Positions 44,250 to 57,531 of a stretch of 64,000 nt of DNA are shown here, piece by piece. The stretch spans positions 361,001-425,000 of the forward strand of contig CAWZYM010000010.1 of NCBI GenBank assembly GCA_963966185.1. The letters are read 5' to 3'. The stretch is from Rhabditoides inermis. Its lineage: Eukaryota > Nematoda > Chromadorea > Rhabditida > Rhabditidae. Numbering within the stretch: the first letter of the stretch is position 1; every line of letters begins with the position of its first letter. Below the pieces are notes generated by a model, which saw nothing but the letters and a program-made list of their open reading frames with translations, did not search any database and was not told where the DNA came from. A program made the translations under genes and the position numbers.

Positions 44250-46947
44250 CTGCCACTCACGTTTCCACCCACCGCCGTTCGCTTCACTTCTCCAATGAAC
44301 ATCTATCACATGACGAGACGACGCATAACAAATGCTCCGCATGTGCACAACACATTCCGCTTTCTGCTTTGGAATATGAATTCAAAGATATGAAACGGAA
44401 TGCCTCGAATCATCGATCCAATTTCCTGTGTGTGCTGTATGTTACACACACAGATACACTCAAGATATGCTCAAGTCAAACACTATCTTCTATCTTGCCT
44501 TCTCTCATGCGAAAGATGAGCGTGTGAGCGTGTGTGTCTCTGGAGTAATGACTACGTTGCATCGGCGGCAACTCCCGTCACCCCAATTACCGTCATGATA
44601 CGGAAGTCGCAGTTTTGTCCCCCTCTCCTTCATGAGCCGAGTGCCTTTATTAGGCGGCGTGTTGCACATTGCCGTCTTTTATCGGCATGTTGTCGCTTTT
44701 TCTCTCTCTCTTTCTCTTCTTTCCTGCTAGGTGTCGCTACATCTCGATTGCTTTGTCTCTATCTACACTGCGATGAAAGATCGTTAACGGGGTAGCGGAA
44801 TTCAGCGGGCCAGGTGAATTGCACTCGTCGGTTTATGGCAAGAGCGAGAGTGAGAGAGATGATGCATCCTCTCTCCCTCTCTCTCTGTCGCGCCATTGCA
44901 ATCGCAAACACATGCAAACACACATACACACATGAATGCAACGGCGCGACGATGAATCGTGTGCCCTTATTTGGCGCGCTGCCACAGCCACTCAGCTGAC
45001 TGAGTGAGACGCCACCCAGCTATTCGTTTAGTCCTTCCGTGTTTTCCCTACACGCACGTTCTTATCGTCTCTCAATTCCGTGTTTGTGCGCCTACGTATG
45101 ATGTTGATAATGCGTGATACGAGCTGTGGCGCCTCGCTTCTCCCCTTTCTCATCGGAAACGCGACGAGAGCCTCTTATGGTGTCTGCCCTCGTTACATTG
45201 TCTGCTCATATCGCATATCACCACCAACCAGCCCCGTTTCTGGCTGTGTGTGTGTGCTTGACTGTGTGATCGATCGTCTAGACGCTGAGCGAACCGAAAA
45301 CATGATCGACTCTGCGTGCAACATGGGAGACACAGAGACACGGCTAGCCCTGTCGTGCCCGATTATGTCTCTCTCGCATGATGCGACTCGGACTCGCCCC
45401 CCCCCCCCCCTCTCGCCCCGCGATCCCGCATTGATCACATGTGTGTGCGTTTGTGCGAGAGAGAGAGAGGTGTTCTTTCCATCCATCTCTCCATCATTTC
45501 ACCCGGTAGCATATCCGCATGTGCGATCCGCGTTAGCCGAGAGAGAGAGAGAGAGAGAGATGCTTTGCGGAATGTTTGGGATTTTGAAAATGCTCGCGAT
45601 CTCGCGACGCCGGCTCGAGCCGGCTATATGATCACTGAGATCCGCGAGATTTTAATCGATCACACTCTAGCTTTTCATTTGTCTCTGGCAGTGTTTTGCG
45701 TTGAGAACACGAGTCGAGACGACTTGTCAGCGAGATGAATCAGCCGGCAGTAACTTCTACTGCCTTCCCGGCGCACCTATTTCTTTTTCGATTCACTTGA
45801 CAAGGCGCTCTTGCGCTCTTGCTCTCTTAGTACTTTAAGTGTTCACTCCGTTTTCGGCCGCCGTCTCCTTCCAGATGCTGTGTGCGAAAGCATGTCTCAC
45901 CCGAGTTGCGATCCCAACGTCTGATAACAACATTTGATAGCCGCTCTCGCTTGTGCGAATGCCAGCCCAGTTGGAAAGGCTGGTGTGCCCTTTTCAAATA
46001 CACATGTATGTCTCGCCGTAATGACTATCTCTCTCGTCTCTTTCACTCTCTCGATTCATGGTTGCCGTTGACAGTGAGAGTGAAATGGCGCACTGTGTTT
46101 GTTCGGGTTCGGGTGTATGTAGATAGCCGAAAGTGGCTCTTTGATTTTCGATCCGGCGCCAGGTTGCTGCCTACTTCTGCTCTCTTTATCGCTAATTCAT
46201 GATGTTATCGTGTTATCTACTTGTGATTGTGAAAAAAGCCCATATATTTTTGCACTCTTTTACTTACAATGAACTTTTTGCAGTGCAAATGATCACATGA
46301 TATTGACTTCATTATGAAACCCTATGTGTCAAGTGACTATGGTCAGTGATCATGGGATAAGAACATGTTTTTTGTCATTGCATCCATACTCTTTGTCAGT
46401 CAGCGGCTATATTTTCTCACTGCTCCTCCTTCTCATTAATAGGAGGATCTTTTCCATTTTTCCGATCTCCGACGGGGAGCTTGATATATTCCGGGAAGCT
46501 CGCAAATGTGTGCTGAGAGAGAAAATGCCGCAGGGACCTAATCCGCATGAAATATTCCATGGCGTCATGTATGCATTTGTTGATGTTGATGCTTCGCATA
46601 CATGCAAGCGAAACCGGTGTCGTGACGATTCTGAATAAATCGTGTTTTAATAGAAAAATACATTCTATCACATTTTCGCAGATACTATCGATATTTGTAT
46701 TAACATAAATGTAAACATCAATTTTAGATACGTGTTCAGAATTCTAACTTAGTAAATCCTGAATGTACTTGTTGTTCTCCGCAGAGTACTCATACTTCTC
46801 TTAAATCTGAGAGCTACCCTTACCTTTACCTTATATATCCGCAATGCTTGCATACTCTATTAAACATGTGCCATGGTCCTCCATCGACCCCTCCGCAGAG
46901 TGAATCTCTTGAATCGGGGAGATACCTTTACCTTTACCTTACATTCC
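42154..46947. other. Long 5' region before the SCP phosphatase gene
   Basis: 4.8 kb rich in CT, with GCC repeats (43213-43240), a C run (45399-45410), and (CT)n at 44213-44248. Many strand-symmetric open frames occur but none has family motifs or exon structure. It probably holds distal promoter or 5' UTR sequence of the phosphatase gene. I see no confirmed gene. Confidence 0.4.
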
Positions 46948-47049
46948 AGTTTTGTGGGCGGCTCGTCGTTGCGCTTCTCGCGACGCCTCACACCCCTGCA
47001 CCGATCACATTCCACCACCCTAGACGCCACCACCACCACCACTGCTCAC

Positions 47050-47102
47050 ATGACACACGCCGTCGATGGCATCATCACGCAGGTATTGATTGATTGATTG
47101 GC

Positions 47103-47159
<57 letters not shown>

Positions 47160-47438
47160 AGGTGAAGAAGGAGGACTTTGATGAGCATGGCGAGTACGTG
47201 GGTCCGTCGGCCAATATAAGTGAGTCCCTTGATAGATGTTTGATGCTTTCCTGTGTTGTTTTGTCGGGTTGCTTGTTCGTCACTCTGTGAATACACACTT
47301 GCCCTTCCACTGCTGCCCTGGCTTTATTTGATGAGTGTCTTATCTTTCATAACAATCACCCAATACTGAGAAGTGCGAATTGTTATCCCGGCCTGCCTTA
47401 TTAGCATTACTAAGCCACGTGATTTTGCTCTCACCTAG

Positions 47439-47501
<63 letters not shown>

Positions 47502-47511
47502 CTCCCTCTCT

Positions 47512-47542
<31 letters not shown>

Positions 47543-49546
47543 GTCTCGCATTGTTGTTGTTGTTGCGGATGTTGTTTCGAAATACGCCACGGATCGACAG
47601 GCGCCTTATCGTAACTCCACTCTTGTTGCTCACGGAATCCTGGATTATGGAAATGAGACCTCGTGGTGTCGCCTCTTCCACCATCCCCTCTTTTTTTTCG
47701 TCGCAGCGTTGTCCCCCTGTTTCCCACGGGAGGCGGCGGCGGCATGGGAGAGAGACGAGGAGGGAGGACGAGACGGAGCACTTCTCGAATCAATCTCGGC
47801 ACCGGTGTGTCGCGCCTCCGTCTTCGTCCTCCGTCTCCATTTCATATTCGTCTTCCGCCCCCGCTCCGAACATGAGTTTTCGATTGTGTCGTTCTCTCCC
47901 GCCCGATGTGTGAAGGTTTGATGGAGCGCGCCTCGAGAGACCTCACTGAGTTATTTCCGTCCTGCCAATGTTGCCGAGTTGGGTTTTGGAGTTTCGCGCG
48001 CCTTGTCGGTCCGGTTTGGCGCGCGCACCGCGCACCTTTTACGTGAGTCACACGAATCGCAGAGATCAGGGGGTGTGCGCGAGAGAGTCATGTCCTCGTG
48101 TAGTGTATGTTTTCGGCATTATTTGAGCTGAGCGAGGGAGGGAGGTAGGGGGTGTGAGAGCTGGTGTGCGTGAGTGAGAGTGAGAGCGCGGTGATTGCCG
48201 AGTGGTGGAGGTGAGGGACGAGAGAGAGTGAGAGAGAGAGAGTCAAAAAGAGCGCAGTGATAGCGGAGGGCGGCGAGACAGATACAGGAAGCGCGCCCTG
48301 CACAAGTTGGCAAATAATGAAATGGATTTGAGCGGCGCACGCGCGAGAAAAAGCGACTGCCAGGTTGGTTGCTGCGCACACTGTGCAATGCCCGCCACAT
48401 CAAATGTGATGTGTGTGGCGCCGCCGCAGCCGTCGTCCCATGCAATTGCAACCCACATCCTTTTTCCGCGATGGCATTTCGTTTCCCCCATCATATTTTT
48501 CTATTTGCCAAATGGTTTCGCGTTTTGTTAGTCACGTGTGTTGCCGATTCCCTGTGTATGTATATTTGGCGTTTGGCCCGAGAGCGCAGTCAGAGAGGCG
48601 CACAGGGGGCGCTGATGATGCGTGCGGTTGCTTTTCGCGGCGAACTGTCTAGCGCCTGTCCGCAGGCGGGATACCTGCTAGCGAACCGCGCCTTTTCTGT
48701 TCGCATCTCTCTCTGCGCTGTCGTACTTCTTTCTTCTATGCGACTAATTGCATATGACGACCGGAAACGGCGTATGCTCGCAAGGTTGGAATTGGACCGC
48801 AATTGGCAGGAGCGAATCGATTTGATTGGCACATGCACGCTCGTGCTCTCTCTCTCCCTACCTCTCTCTTTCTCTCGGAGAGAGCGAAAGAGATGGGGAG
48901 GGTTGTATTTGTCACTCGAGTATTGGCAGTTTGCACTCTTTCTCTCTCTCTCACTCACTCTCTCACTCACTCACTCTGTCTCCATTTCCTATGTGTGGTT
49001 GTTGTGAGCACACGGCGCGGCGACTTTGGAATTTCGTATTCAACATACTTACTACTTACTATTATAAGTTATGTGGTGCGGAAGGCGGATGCTGCGAGTT
49101 CGCGTGCACTACCTTCACAGTCACATGTTCTTATGCAAGAGAGAGAGGGAGAGGGAGAGAGAGAGGGCGAGAGAAAGGTGGTCTGGCCTCTGCCTGATTT
49201 ATCGCCGAATTGTAGCGGTCGCCGTGAGTTTCCCGCAGTTTCCCGCTACTGCCTCTGTTTTGTATTTTGATTTAGCGACCTTTATACGTAATAACGTTCG
49301 GTAGATCATATCATATCCATATCAATCATATCAATCATATCATATCCCGTCTTTTGGATTCGGCGTATCCGCCAGCCAGTGAGATTGAGAAAGGGACAGA
49401 GGGTCTGATTATTTTTCCCTATGATCGCGCCTTGCCTCTTTTTCGTTCTCACGACGCTGGGTGGACACGTGAGTGAGACGGGCGAGGTTTTGTGTTTACC
49501 AAGTATGAGTTGCAATGAATTTGGAGAGATTGAAGGCGTAGGGAGG

Positions 49547-49588
<42 letters not shown>

Positions 49589-49719
49589 AGGGGGGACACT
49601 GGAAATGTAACGCGACACCGCATCGGTCTTTTGAACCGCAAGAGGTATTGTAATCTTCTATTTTTAATTGCGAGTCTACTCGCAACTCGCAACTGTTACC
49701 CGCTCTCGCTTGATCCCCC

Positions 49720-49769
<50 letters not shown>

Positions 49770-50641
49770 CCACTCGTTTTTCTAATGTGGTGTACGCGCG
49801 TGTGTCTCTCGCTGACTCTGGGTTTTGTGTAACCCTGGAGGCATGGCTCCCGAGCTCGCGACTCTGCATGAGGTGAAGGAGGAGAAGGAGAAGAAAAGCA
49901 GGAGAAGGAGGAGAAGGAGGAGACGAAATGGCTGCGCGCGCGCTTTTCCACGTGATTGATTGCGTCTCATAGTAGCGTGGCGCTGTGTGTTACGCTCGCT
50001 TCCACTTTTTTTTTAATTTCCTCATACACTCATATCGCGAGAGTGACGTTTTATGTGTCGTCTGAGAGTTTTCTCTGATTTGACCATTGTTATTCGGATA
50101 ACTCTGCAAGTGTTCTATTTCTTCTCTCAAATTTGTCTCTTTGTGTAAGTGGAGTGGACTCCGAAACTTTCTGAGTGCATCTCTCCCTATCTCGCAATGT
50201 TGTTGTGGGTTTGTTGTGAGTGATTGGATGTCGGGGCACAGAGTGAGAAAGAGAGAGGGAGAGGGAGAGGGAGAGAGGGAGAGAGAGAGAGAGGGAGGGA
50301 GAGAGAGAGAGAGAGGGAGGGAGAGAGAGAGAGGAAGAGAGAGAGAGAGTATTCACACTCTCGCAGCGACACTCTTGCCACCCGTGGTCTCCTTTCCAGC
50401 TGGCTAACACTGCACTTGCGTACTTGTGCCGGCGGTGTTGACGACTGACGTGAGAGAGTGGGAGAGGGAAGGAGAACCGTCTCTCCCTCTCTCTCTCCCT
50501 CTCTCCCTCTCTCCCTCTCTATCGTATGTGAATTGAGTGAATTGAATTCGCCCTGGCGGTGTGTGTCTGTGTGTGTGTATGCTCGATGTGTAGAGGGGTG
50601 ATCATTGCTCCACCTTCTTTATCGCTGCTCCTTCTCCTTCC

Positions 50642-50714
<73 letters not shown>

Positions 50715-53700
50715 TGCTCCGCCGCCAAAACACTCATTTGAATTTGGAAATGTGTGTGCAATGCCCCCGTCATAACACATGTGTGTTGGGGGGTCGGGAA
50801 TGGGATTGTGAGATCTCTGGGCATGCTCTCTCTCTCTCTCTCTCCCCTCTCTCTCTCTCTCTCTCAGGAAAGGGAAAGAGTGTAATTTCTTCGCCGCTGA
50901 GTTTTCCATGATCTCTTTTCCGGCCGCTCGGGAATCACTTTGTGCGTGTGTTGTGTGTAATGCAATTGTGTGTGTGTGTGTGATTTTTCCTGCGTTGCTA
51001 GATTTCGACGCATTAGACTCGCCGCTGCGCCTGAATGGCTGTTTTGGCGTTGTGGTCTTTGAGAAAGAGGGGGGGGGGGGGAGAGGTGACATGTATTTCG
51101 ATTGTGCCTTCTCTCTCCCTCCTCCTCCCTCTCTCTCTCTCTTTCGAGGTACGAGTATCACTCTGGCGGGTTAAATGCGTGTTTTGGTCGCATCGATCCC
51201 CCGCCAACCTCCTTTCACTCTGCTCTGTTCGCGGTTATATTTGTAGGTGGCGGTTTTTTAGTCTTGTTACTTACTGTATTCGCTCCAGTGAATGCCTGGC
51301 AATCTGCGGGGCGGAGGGCAAACGCGGCATTGGCAGGGCAAACAGAACACCACTCTCTCTCTCTCTCTCCGCGAGTAGGGGACCAGTTACTGTGCTCTCA
51401 TACTCGAGTAGTCTGTCTGTGTATGTTGTAATTATGTCGACTTGTCGGCGACACATGCTTGTGACTCCGGTGAGCTCTCCTTGTTTTGTCGTGTTGTCTT
51501 TCTTCTTCTTCTATCCGCCCAGATCGAGTTTCGGCAGAAGTCGAGTTAGTGATGCGTGCAGTATCTCTCGCCATCGATTCTGTCGACTTGTACTGATCAC
51601 TGATTGACATTGACATTGACGTGTGTTGAACTCGCGTCGATTACTTTATCTACCTGACAGTACCCTTTGAAGCGCCCCCTTCTCCTCCTTCTTCTACCTC
51701 TTCTTCCCACGTCTTCTGCACATGTCGGTGTCGACGGCTCGTCGCCTGCCGCCACCATCGTCTCCGGGTCTGGAGGCGTGGCGCAGGCAGGAGCAGAGCG
51801 ACGGGGTCACTGTGTACTGGCAGCCCGAGCAGCCGGCGCCGCGTAGGCCCGCGCCCTTCCCCCTCCAACTTCCGCGCGCCACCCCACCCCGCGGCACTCC
51901 GCCCCGTAGCAGTCCCCCCAGGGGAGGAGGAGGCTATCAGAACGTGCCGTATGCGAGCCGGGCCGCACAGGTCGGGCACAAGCTTGCCCAGCATGCGCGC
52001 AGTGAGCCCGTCTGGACCAGCAAGCAGCAGATGGTCTACCATGGTTTGTTGTTGTTGTGTGTTTTGGGTTTTGGTGTTGTGATGGAGAGAGAGAGAGGGT
52101 TTGGGGGGGGGGGGCATGCGGGAAGGCTCCATTTGGCTGATTGGCCTGCTTTTCAGGTGAGAGGACGCGGCACTCTGCCCGCCAGAACAACAACAAGTCG
52201 GCCAGTGGTTGGAGCAAGTTTGTGCAGAATCTCTGCTGCTGTGTGGCCGGGCAGAATGATAGGGGTGAGTGAGAAATACCATGATAGTCTTGAGCAACTG
52301 TTGTCCCCGGAAAGTTTTATTCGTATTTAGAAATACTAAACTGTTTCGAAGTATTGAGATAAGGGCAGGTTAGACACGATTGAGGAAGATTTTAGATATT
52401 TTTGGGGTTCTAGAAAAGTAGTCTCACTTTTTGTGGAAAAGCTATCAGATTGGAATGATTTCCTCGAATCGTATAGCATCTTTCGAAATAATTTATATTC
52501 AAATCAGGCGAATAGGAAATTTCATAATCATACATACCACCAACCACCATCTGATGTTTAAAAATGAACTTTGCCTCATTTCGAAGTGGGGGTATTTTCC
52601 ATATTCTCAATCAAAAAGTTTTTGACAAAAATGCCCTGATTTTCAGAAAAGTCTCCCGCGTCGATCACCTCGCCCCCGCCGCCGCCTCCGATGCCGTCCA
52701 ACGGCAGCGGCAAGCCGGCCACCAGCCCTCACATGCTCATCACACAGGTACAGACAATCGATCAATCATTCATCCTGACTATACAACAAGTGCATACGGT
52801 ACACCACAAGTTAGTACTTGGAACCGTTAGCACTCAAGTGCAGACAGAACTGTTGAAACTGTTATCCAAGACAGTGACTTCATTACCGTCACCATGCACA
52901 GAACCCGCGCATGCACAGAACTGTTGAAAATATCATGTTCCGTAATTTATCATGCGAATGACAAATGACAAGGATCACATCAGCACTCTGTGCACCCAAC
53001 TTTTTGCGGATTTTTCCCCGACACATGTTCAAGATGAACACGAGATGATGGTTTGCTACAGGTGTCGCGGGACTCGCCGCGCGACCAGCAGTATACGCAG
53101 GGAGGCGCCGCTGCCGCTCCGGCGGTCGCCGCGCCCGTCTCCCCACCGCCTGTGCAAGTGAGTCGGCTAGAGAGGGGACAGCTCCGACGCTCCTCCTCCG
53201 CTCCTTTGTGGCAAATCAATCGGAGACATTTCATGCAATGTTGTAAAGTGAAAAAGGTTCCGACGCTCCTCCTCAATAAGTACGTGAACAATACGAAGCA
53301 GGCAAGTGTGCATTGTTTCTCCTCGTCTGCTATCGTCATACTACGTGTTGCTGGGAGGATATGGTAGAGCAGCTCCGACCCTCCTTCAAACGTCCTTTTA
53401 CTGATGGTCAACTTTGGGTTATCCTTATCGACAGTCGACAGCTCCACTCTGGTGTTGATAGTTTCTATATAGGAATACAGGTTCTATTCTTGGCTCCAAT
53501 GCTCATCTGATCGTGTCGTTCTGCGATTCTCCGATAGGTTCCAACTTTCTTCCAAACTCAGAAAATCAAATCAAAAATCAAATGTTTGTTTGCAATCGCA
53601 AACATGCTCACTGCACGTGAAACACCGTTGTGGAAGTAAAGGGAGAGAGGTAGCGTCATCTTCTGTCGATCAGTGTTCTACTCTTTCAAAAAGGGCGGGC

Positions 53701-55702
53701 GTGTGAAGCGGCTGGCGCGTGGCTTCGATCCCTCGGAGTCGGCTCTGGGCGGGCGAGGCACATGCATTCCTTCCTCTCCTCCTCCTCTCCTCGGCTGTAA
53801 TTCGAACTCACTACGCAGTTGTGTGTATGTGCCTTTGTGGCTGCCGGGTGAAGGAGAGAGGTTGGATTTCCGTCCTCGTATCTGTCGTCGCCTTTTTTCA
53901 GTCCTCGGTAATCCCGCAGTAACTCGATCCCCCGTTTCCTCTGCGCCTCTGAGTCACGCAAAATGTGCCAATCGGTTTTTTTCATGCTGGCGCGGATCAA
54001 GCGGTAATAGGGGATGAGTAGTGAGAGGCCAGCAACACATGTGTGTGTGTATGCATGTGATGTTGGCAGTTTTGTGGGAACTGGTGGAACGGCCGTTCTT
54101 TCAGAGGTTGAAAGGGAGGAGGAGAGAGAACGGCGAACATAACCCTCAACGACTCTCGTGTGATCCGCGAGTTCATCTCACGAGTGCATTCAGTCCGCTC
54201 CGACCTTTCACCGACCCTGATTGCAGTTGCTTGCAAAAAACGAGGGAAGTTTTCGGGAATGCTGGAAGTGATGTGCGGGGCGGCGCGTCAGTTGCTGCGC
54301 TCTGCGTCCTCTTACCTTTGCCTGCTCCTTCTCCTTCTCCTCCTCTTCTCCTCTTCTCCTCTTCGTGTCTCTGCCGCATTCATCACTCTGTGTGTGTGTG
54401 GGTGAGAGAAAAAAGAGTGATGAGGAATGTCTACTCGTTTTCGCTCGATCACACGTCTCACTGTTTCCGGCAGAGGCCGAGAGTTGCCCGGATAGCCGAT
54501 ATCTTTCCGGCACAAGTGCACCACCTCTGCGGTGCGTAGCAAACGTTGTTTTCAAGAATGTATGCCCACGGGAATGTCGTAAGGACATTTTGCGTAATCA
54601 TGAGTGTTTCTTCTTTCCGTCTCTCGTCGTGTCTCTTTTTGATGTCCGTGCGCGCTCGTTTTCAAACGCGCGTAGCGTCGGCGCGGATGTGCGATAGTGA
54701 TCTATCGGATTTGGTCACTAGGGAACGGGTCCTGGACATTGCCCAGCAGAAGCTTGCATGTGTATGTATGTACACGGGCGCATTGACTAGTGTGTTCACA
54801 GCTATATCCAAGTGTCGTCCGGCGCGCGCGCGCGTGCTGCTATCCAGTTCCTGGGAGAGGTGTCTGTCTCTATATTTGCTCTGCTCTCTCTCCGGTCGAT
54901 TCCGGCGGCTCACACAGTGCAGGTAGTTTCACTGGTCTCGTTGCCAGCCACTGTTATCTCGGCCACGCCTGCCTGTCCGCCAGCCCGCAGGCTGTGTGGT
55001 TCAATTGATTCGCCCTATTCGTATTCACAATGTTCTGCCACAGTCCGCACCAATTCACGGAGCGGCTGTTGCGCGCGAGGATGCGGCAAATGTTTATCGA
55101 CGAATGTCCGTGGCGAGACGATGTGGCGTCGTCGAGTTCGGACGAGGAGGCTTTTGTGTGGCTGCCGGGAAGGACACCGACGGCCGACGAGATTATGAAG
55201 CTAGGCATGCTGACGAGGAATAGAAAGAAGGAGAAGGAGGAGCGGAGGAGGAGGAGAAAGGTTCTTAGGAGTGGGAGGAGGAGCAGTGGTTATTGCGGGT
55301 TTCAGGAGGGAGAGAAGCCGCTGCTGCCGCCGCTCCGACCAGCCGACCGGAATAAGAAGTGTCTCATCATTGATCTGGATGAGACACTCGTTCACTCCTC
55401 TTTCAAGGTGAGTGTGTGGATCGATGTGAAAATGTGCTCGATTCTGTGTTAGTCTCATTCATTCATTCATAATCGATGCGCGTCTGTCTATTCAGCCTCT
55501 GGGCGCTTTTGTGATGTGTTTGCATTTCTTTGTTCAACACGCAATTTTGTGCGCTGAATCGTTTGTGTGTGTGTGTGTGTGCTCAATATCGATTTTGCAG
55601 CCCGTCAAAAATCCCGACTTTGTGATTCCCGTGGAAATCGATGGCATCGTTCACCAGGTGAGTATTGATTGGCGTGATTTGGTGACGTCATTGCTCTCTG
55701 AT

Positions 55703-55733
<31 letters not shown>

Positions 55734-56144
55734 TTGTGCCAGACGGGTGGCGATCGACCTTGTTAGCATTGCTTTGTTCGCCAAGTTGAACTGCGAATCA
55801 TATTGTGTTAGAAAACACGATGGGAGAGAATGTGATAAAATGGTCTGATTATCGATTTATCGATTACTTCCAGGTGTACGTGTTGAAGCGACCATATGTC
55901 GACGAGTTTCTGGCGCGTGTCGGCGAAAAGTTTGAGTGCGTCCTCTTCACCGCCAGTCTCGCCAAGGTGAGACGCGCTCCGCCCACTTTGGTCACGCCCC
56001 TTTGTATAGTTGTGAGACGTTGGAGCCGTAATTTATGCAGTAGAATTGATTGCTTTGTAATGGTTTCGCCTGCGGGATGTGGTGGTGTGTGTAGAGATGA
56101 TGGATTGTGTTGATATGCGTGACATGACGAGAGAGAGAGAGAGG

Positions 56145-56197
<53 letters not shown>

Positions 56198-56818
56198 GGA
56201 AGCGGATCCGAGTGCAAGCGATATAGGTGACATGTTTTCTCGTGTTGCAGTACGCCTTTTTCCAGCTCTAACTAAACCATCTCTCATGCGTGCAATATGT
56301 ACATGAATAAGCGATTCTTGATAAACATTTGATTTGATCTTGATTTGCAGTACGCCGACCCAGTCTCGGATCTACTCGACAAACGTGGTGTGTTCCGATC
56401 GAGACTATTCCGAGAAGCGTGCGTATTCCACAAGGGCAACTATGTAAAGGTAGGCTCCGCCCCTCTTGGCCACGCCCACGTGGGTGATTGCAGGATCTGG
56501 CGCGACTCGGACGCGACCTGAGCAAGGTGCTCATCATTGACAACTCGCCGGCAAGCTATGCCTTCCATCCTGATAATGCGGTGAGAGAGAGGGAGAGAGA
56601 GAGGGGGGAGGGGCAGAGAGGGAGAGAGAGAGGGAGGGAGGGGGATATAGGGAGAGAGAGAGAGAGAGAGAGAGAGCCGCTTGCAGATCCCGGTGCAGAC
56701 GTGGTTCGACGACCCTGCCGACGGGGAGTTGCTAGACGTGCTGCCGCTGCTGGATCGGCTGGCCGAAGTCGACTCTGTGTACTCGGTCCTCCGCGGCTCC
56801 CCCTCTCCCATGCACTAG
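47050..56818 (+). CDS. scpl-1: SCP/CTDSP-like phosphatase, HAD family (scpl-1-like)
   Basis: Catalytic exons shared by all forms: 55306-55407, 55601-55657, 55874-55966, 56351-56449, 56494-56580 and 56687-56818. They encode [17 protein letters not shown] (DLDET nucleophile motif), [51 protein letters not shown] and [16 protein letters not shown], the full FCP1/SCP domain. Upstream shared exons 52157-52264, 52647-52747 and 53062-53157 encode [11 protein letters not shown] (possible palmitoylation/membrane segment) and a Pro-rich linker. Three first-exon sets fit in frame: 47050-47082 + 47162-47219 (321 residues), 51722-52043 (398 residues) and 55030-55305 (281 residues, skipping the CCC exon). 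SCPs dephosphorylate Ser5 of the RNA polymerase II CTD and Smads. Confidence 0.88.
47083..47160 (+). repeat. (GATT)n microsatellite forming a whole intron
   Basis: The 79-bp intron between the two distal first exons is almost entirely tandem GATT. Confidence 0.9.
47220..51721. other. 4.5-kb interval between alternative first exons
   Basis: Dense simple sequence: (CT)n at 47441-47543, GA at 49549-49584 and 50248-50350, and (CT)n at 50649-50712. No motif-bearing exon is seen. Part of it must act as the promoter of the 51722 form if that start is used. Confidence 0.5.
51722..52043 (+). CDS. scpl-1: Alternative first exon 2 of the SCP phosphatase gene
   Basis: 107 codons from ATG, Pro/Arg-rich ([15 protein letters not shown]), ending CAT-G/GTTTGT in phase 1. 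This joins the shared exon at 52157 as G/GT-GAG-AGG. The distal pair (47050-47219) also ends in phase 1 (ATA-A), so the two are interchangeable. Confidence 0.7.
53158..55029. other. Intron of long SCP forms and promoter side of form 3
   Basis: 1.9 kb with ORF-like but motif-free sequence. CTCCGACGCTCCTCCTC-type phrases recur at 53185 and 53261. No exon is supported. Confidence 0.4.
55030..55305 (+). CDS. scpl-1: Alternative first exon 3 of the SCP phosphatase gene
   Basis: The frame is open from ATG straight into the shared catalytic exon at 55306. It encodes about 92 residues with an acidic patch (SSSSDEEAF) and a strongly basic run ([14 protein letters not shown]) that could be a nuclear signal. 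In the longer forms the acceptor GGTTTCAG at 55298-55305 removes this part. Confidence 0.6.
56131..56195 (+). repeat. (GA)n tract in SCP intron
   Basis: About 65 bases of GA on the coding strand. Confidence 0.9.
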
Positions 56819-57531
56819 AGTAGCCAGTCTCTTCGAAGCTTTCTACAGCGTGTTTCCTAGGCGTTTCGAAGCGTGTCCCGAAGCACTTTGGAATGCTTTG
56901 TTATGCCTTCGAAACACGGCTTTCGAAGAGACTGACCGCACTTTTAACAGCGGGAGAGAGAGAGAGAGACGCCTCGTTTACTACGGGCTGTGAGAAGAAT
57001 AGTCAAATTGCACTCGTTGTACATACTTGCTATAGTTGTTTTCGCTTCTTCTTCTTCTTCTTCTTTTCCCCGCGCGTCCCCGTGTGCCTTGTCTCCTGTG
57101 ATTAAAATCACTCCCCGAGTGCCTTCCCCAACTCCCGAGTCCCTCCGCCCCGTTTGGCCACGCCCACCCCTGCGCTGTGCCAAAGGGAATCAAGATAGTC
57201 TACAAGATGCGAATCAAATAGTGTCTGTTGAATATTGTGTAAGTATTTTGGATTCGTTTTTTTTGTTCTGAGGCGAGGCGCCTCGCCTTACATTGCCTAT
57301 TTCCGAATTGTGGAGAGAAGAGTACAGAGTTTTCTATTACTGATTTTTTGGAGAGAAGGTGTATAAAGAGTCTTTATGTCACGTGTTTGGATTTCTTTGA
57401 AGTGATTCGGTTATCTTGTTCCAGGGAGATTGATAGGTCTTCTTTACCAAAGGGGATCGTGGCATCAATGTTTAGTCTCCTGTTATCAGTGCGTAGCGAA
57501 GCGTTGCCCGAATTCGCTCCTTTGCATTCAA
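56819..57531. other. Intergenic region SCP - AXH gene
   Basis: Starts with a palindrome at about 56824-56938 (AGTCTCTTCGAA ... TTCGAAGAGACTGACC), related to those at 11178 and 31215. The remainder is unique sequence. The two genes lie head to tail, 0.7 kb apart. Confidence 0.55.

Noticed and set aside
43296..45738. Several 90-180 codon ORFs between 43 and 46 kb
   Set aside because: Pyrimidine-rich DNA lacks stops in several frames on both strands. No motif, no exon chain, no codon bias.
46324..46638. ORF ending in FREARKCVLREKMPQGPNPHEIF...
   Set aside because: Protein-like in places, but no family recognised and no splice partner; left unannotated.
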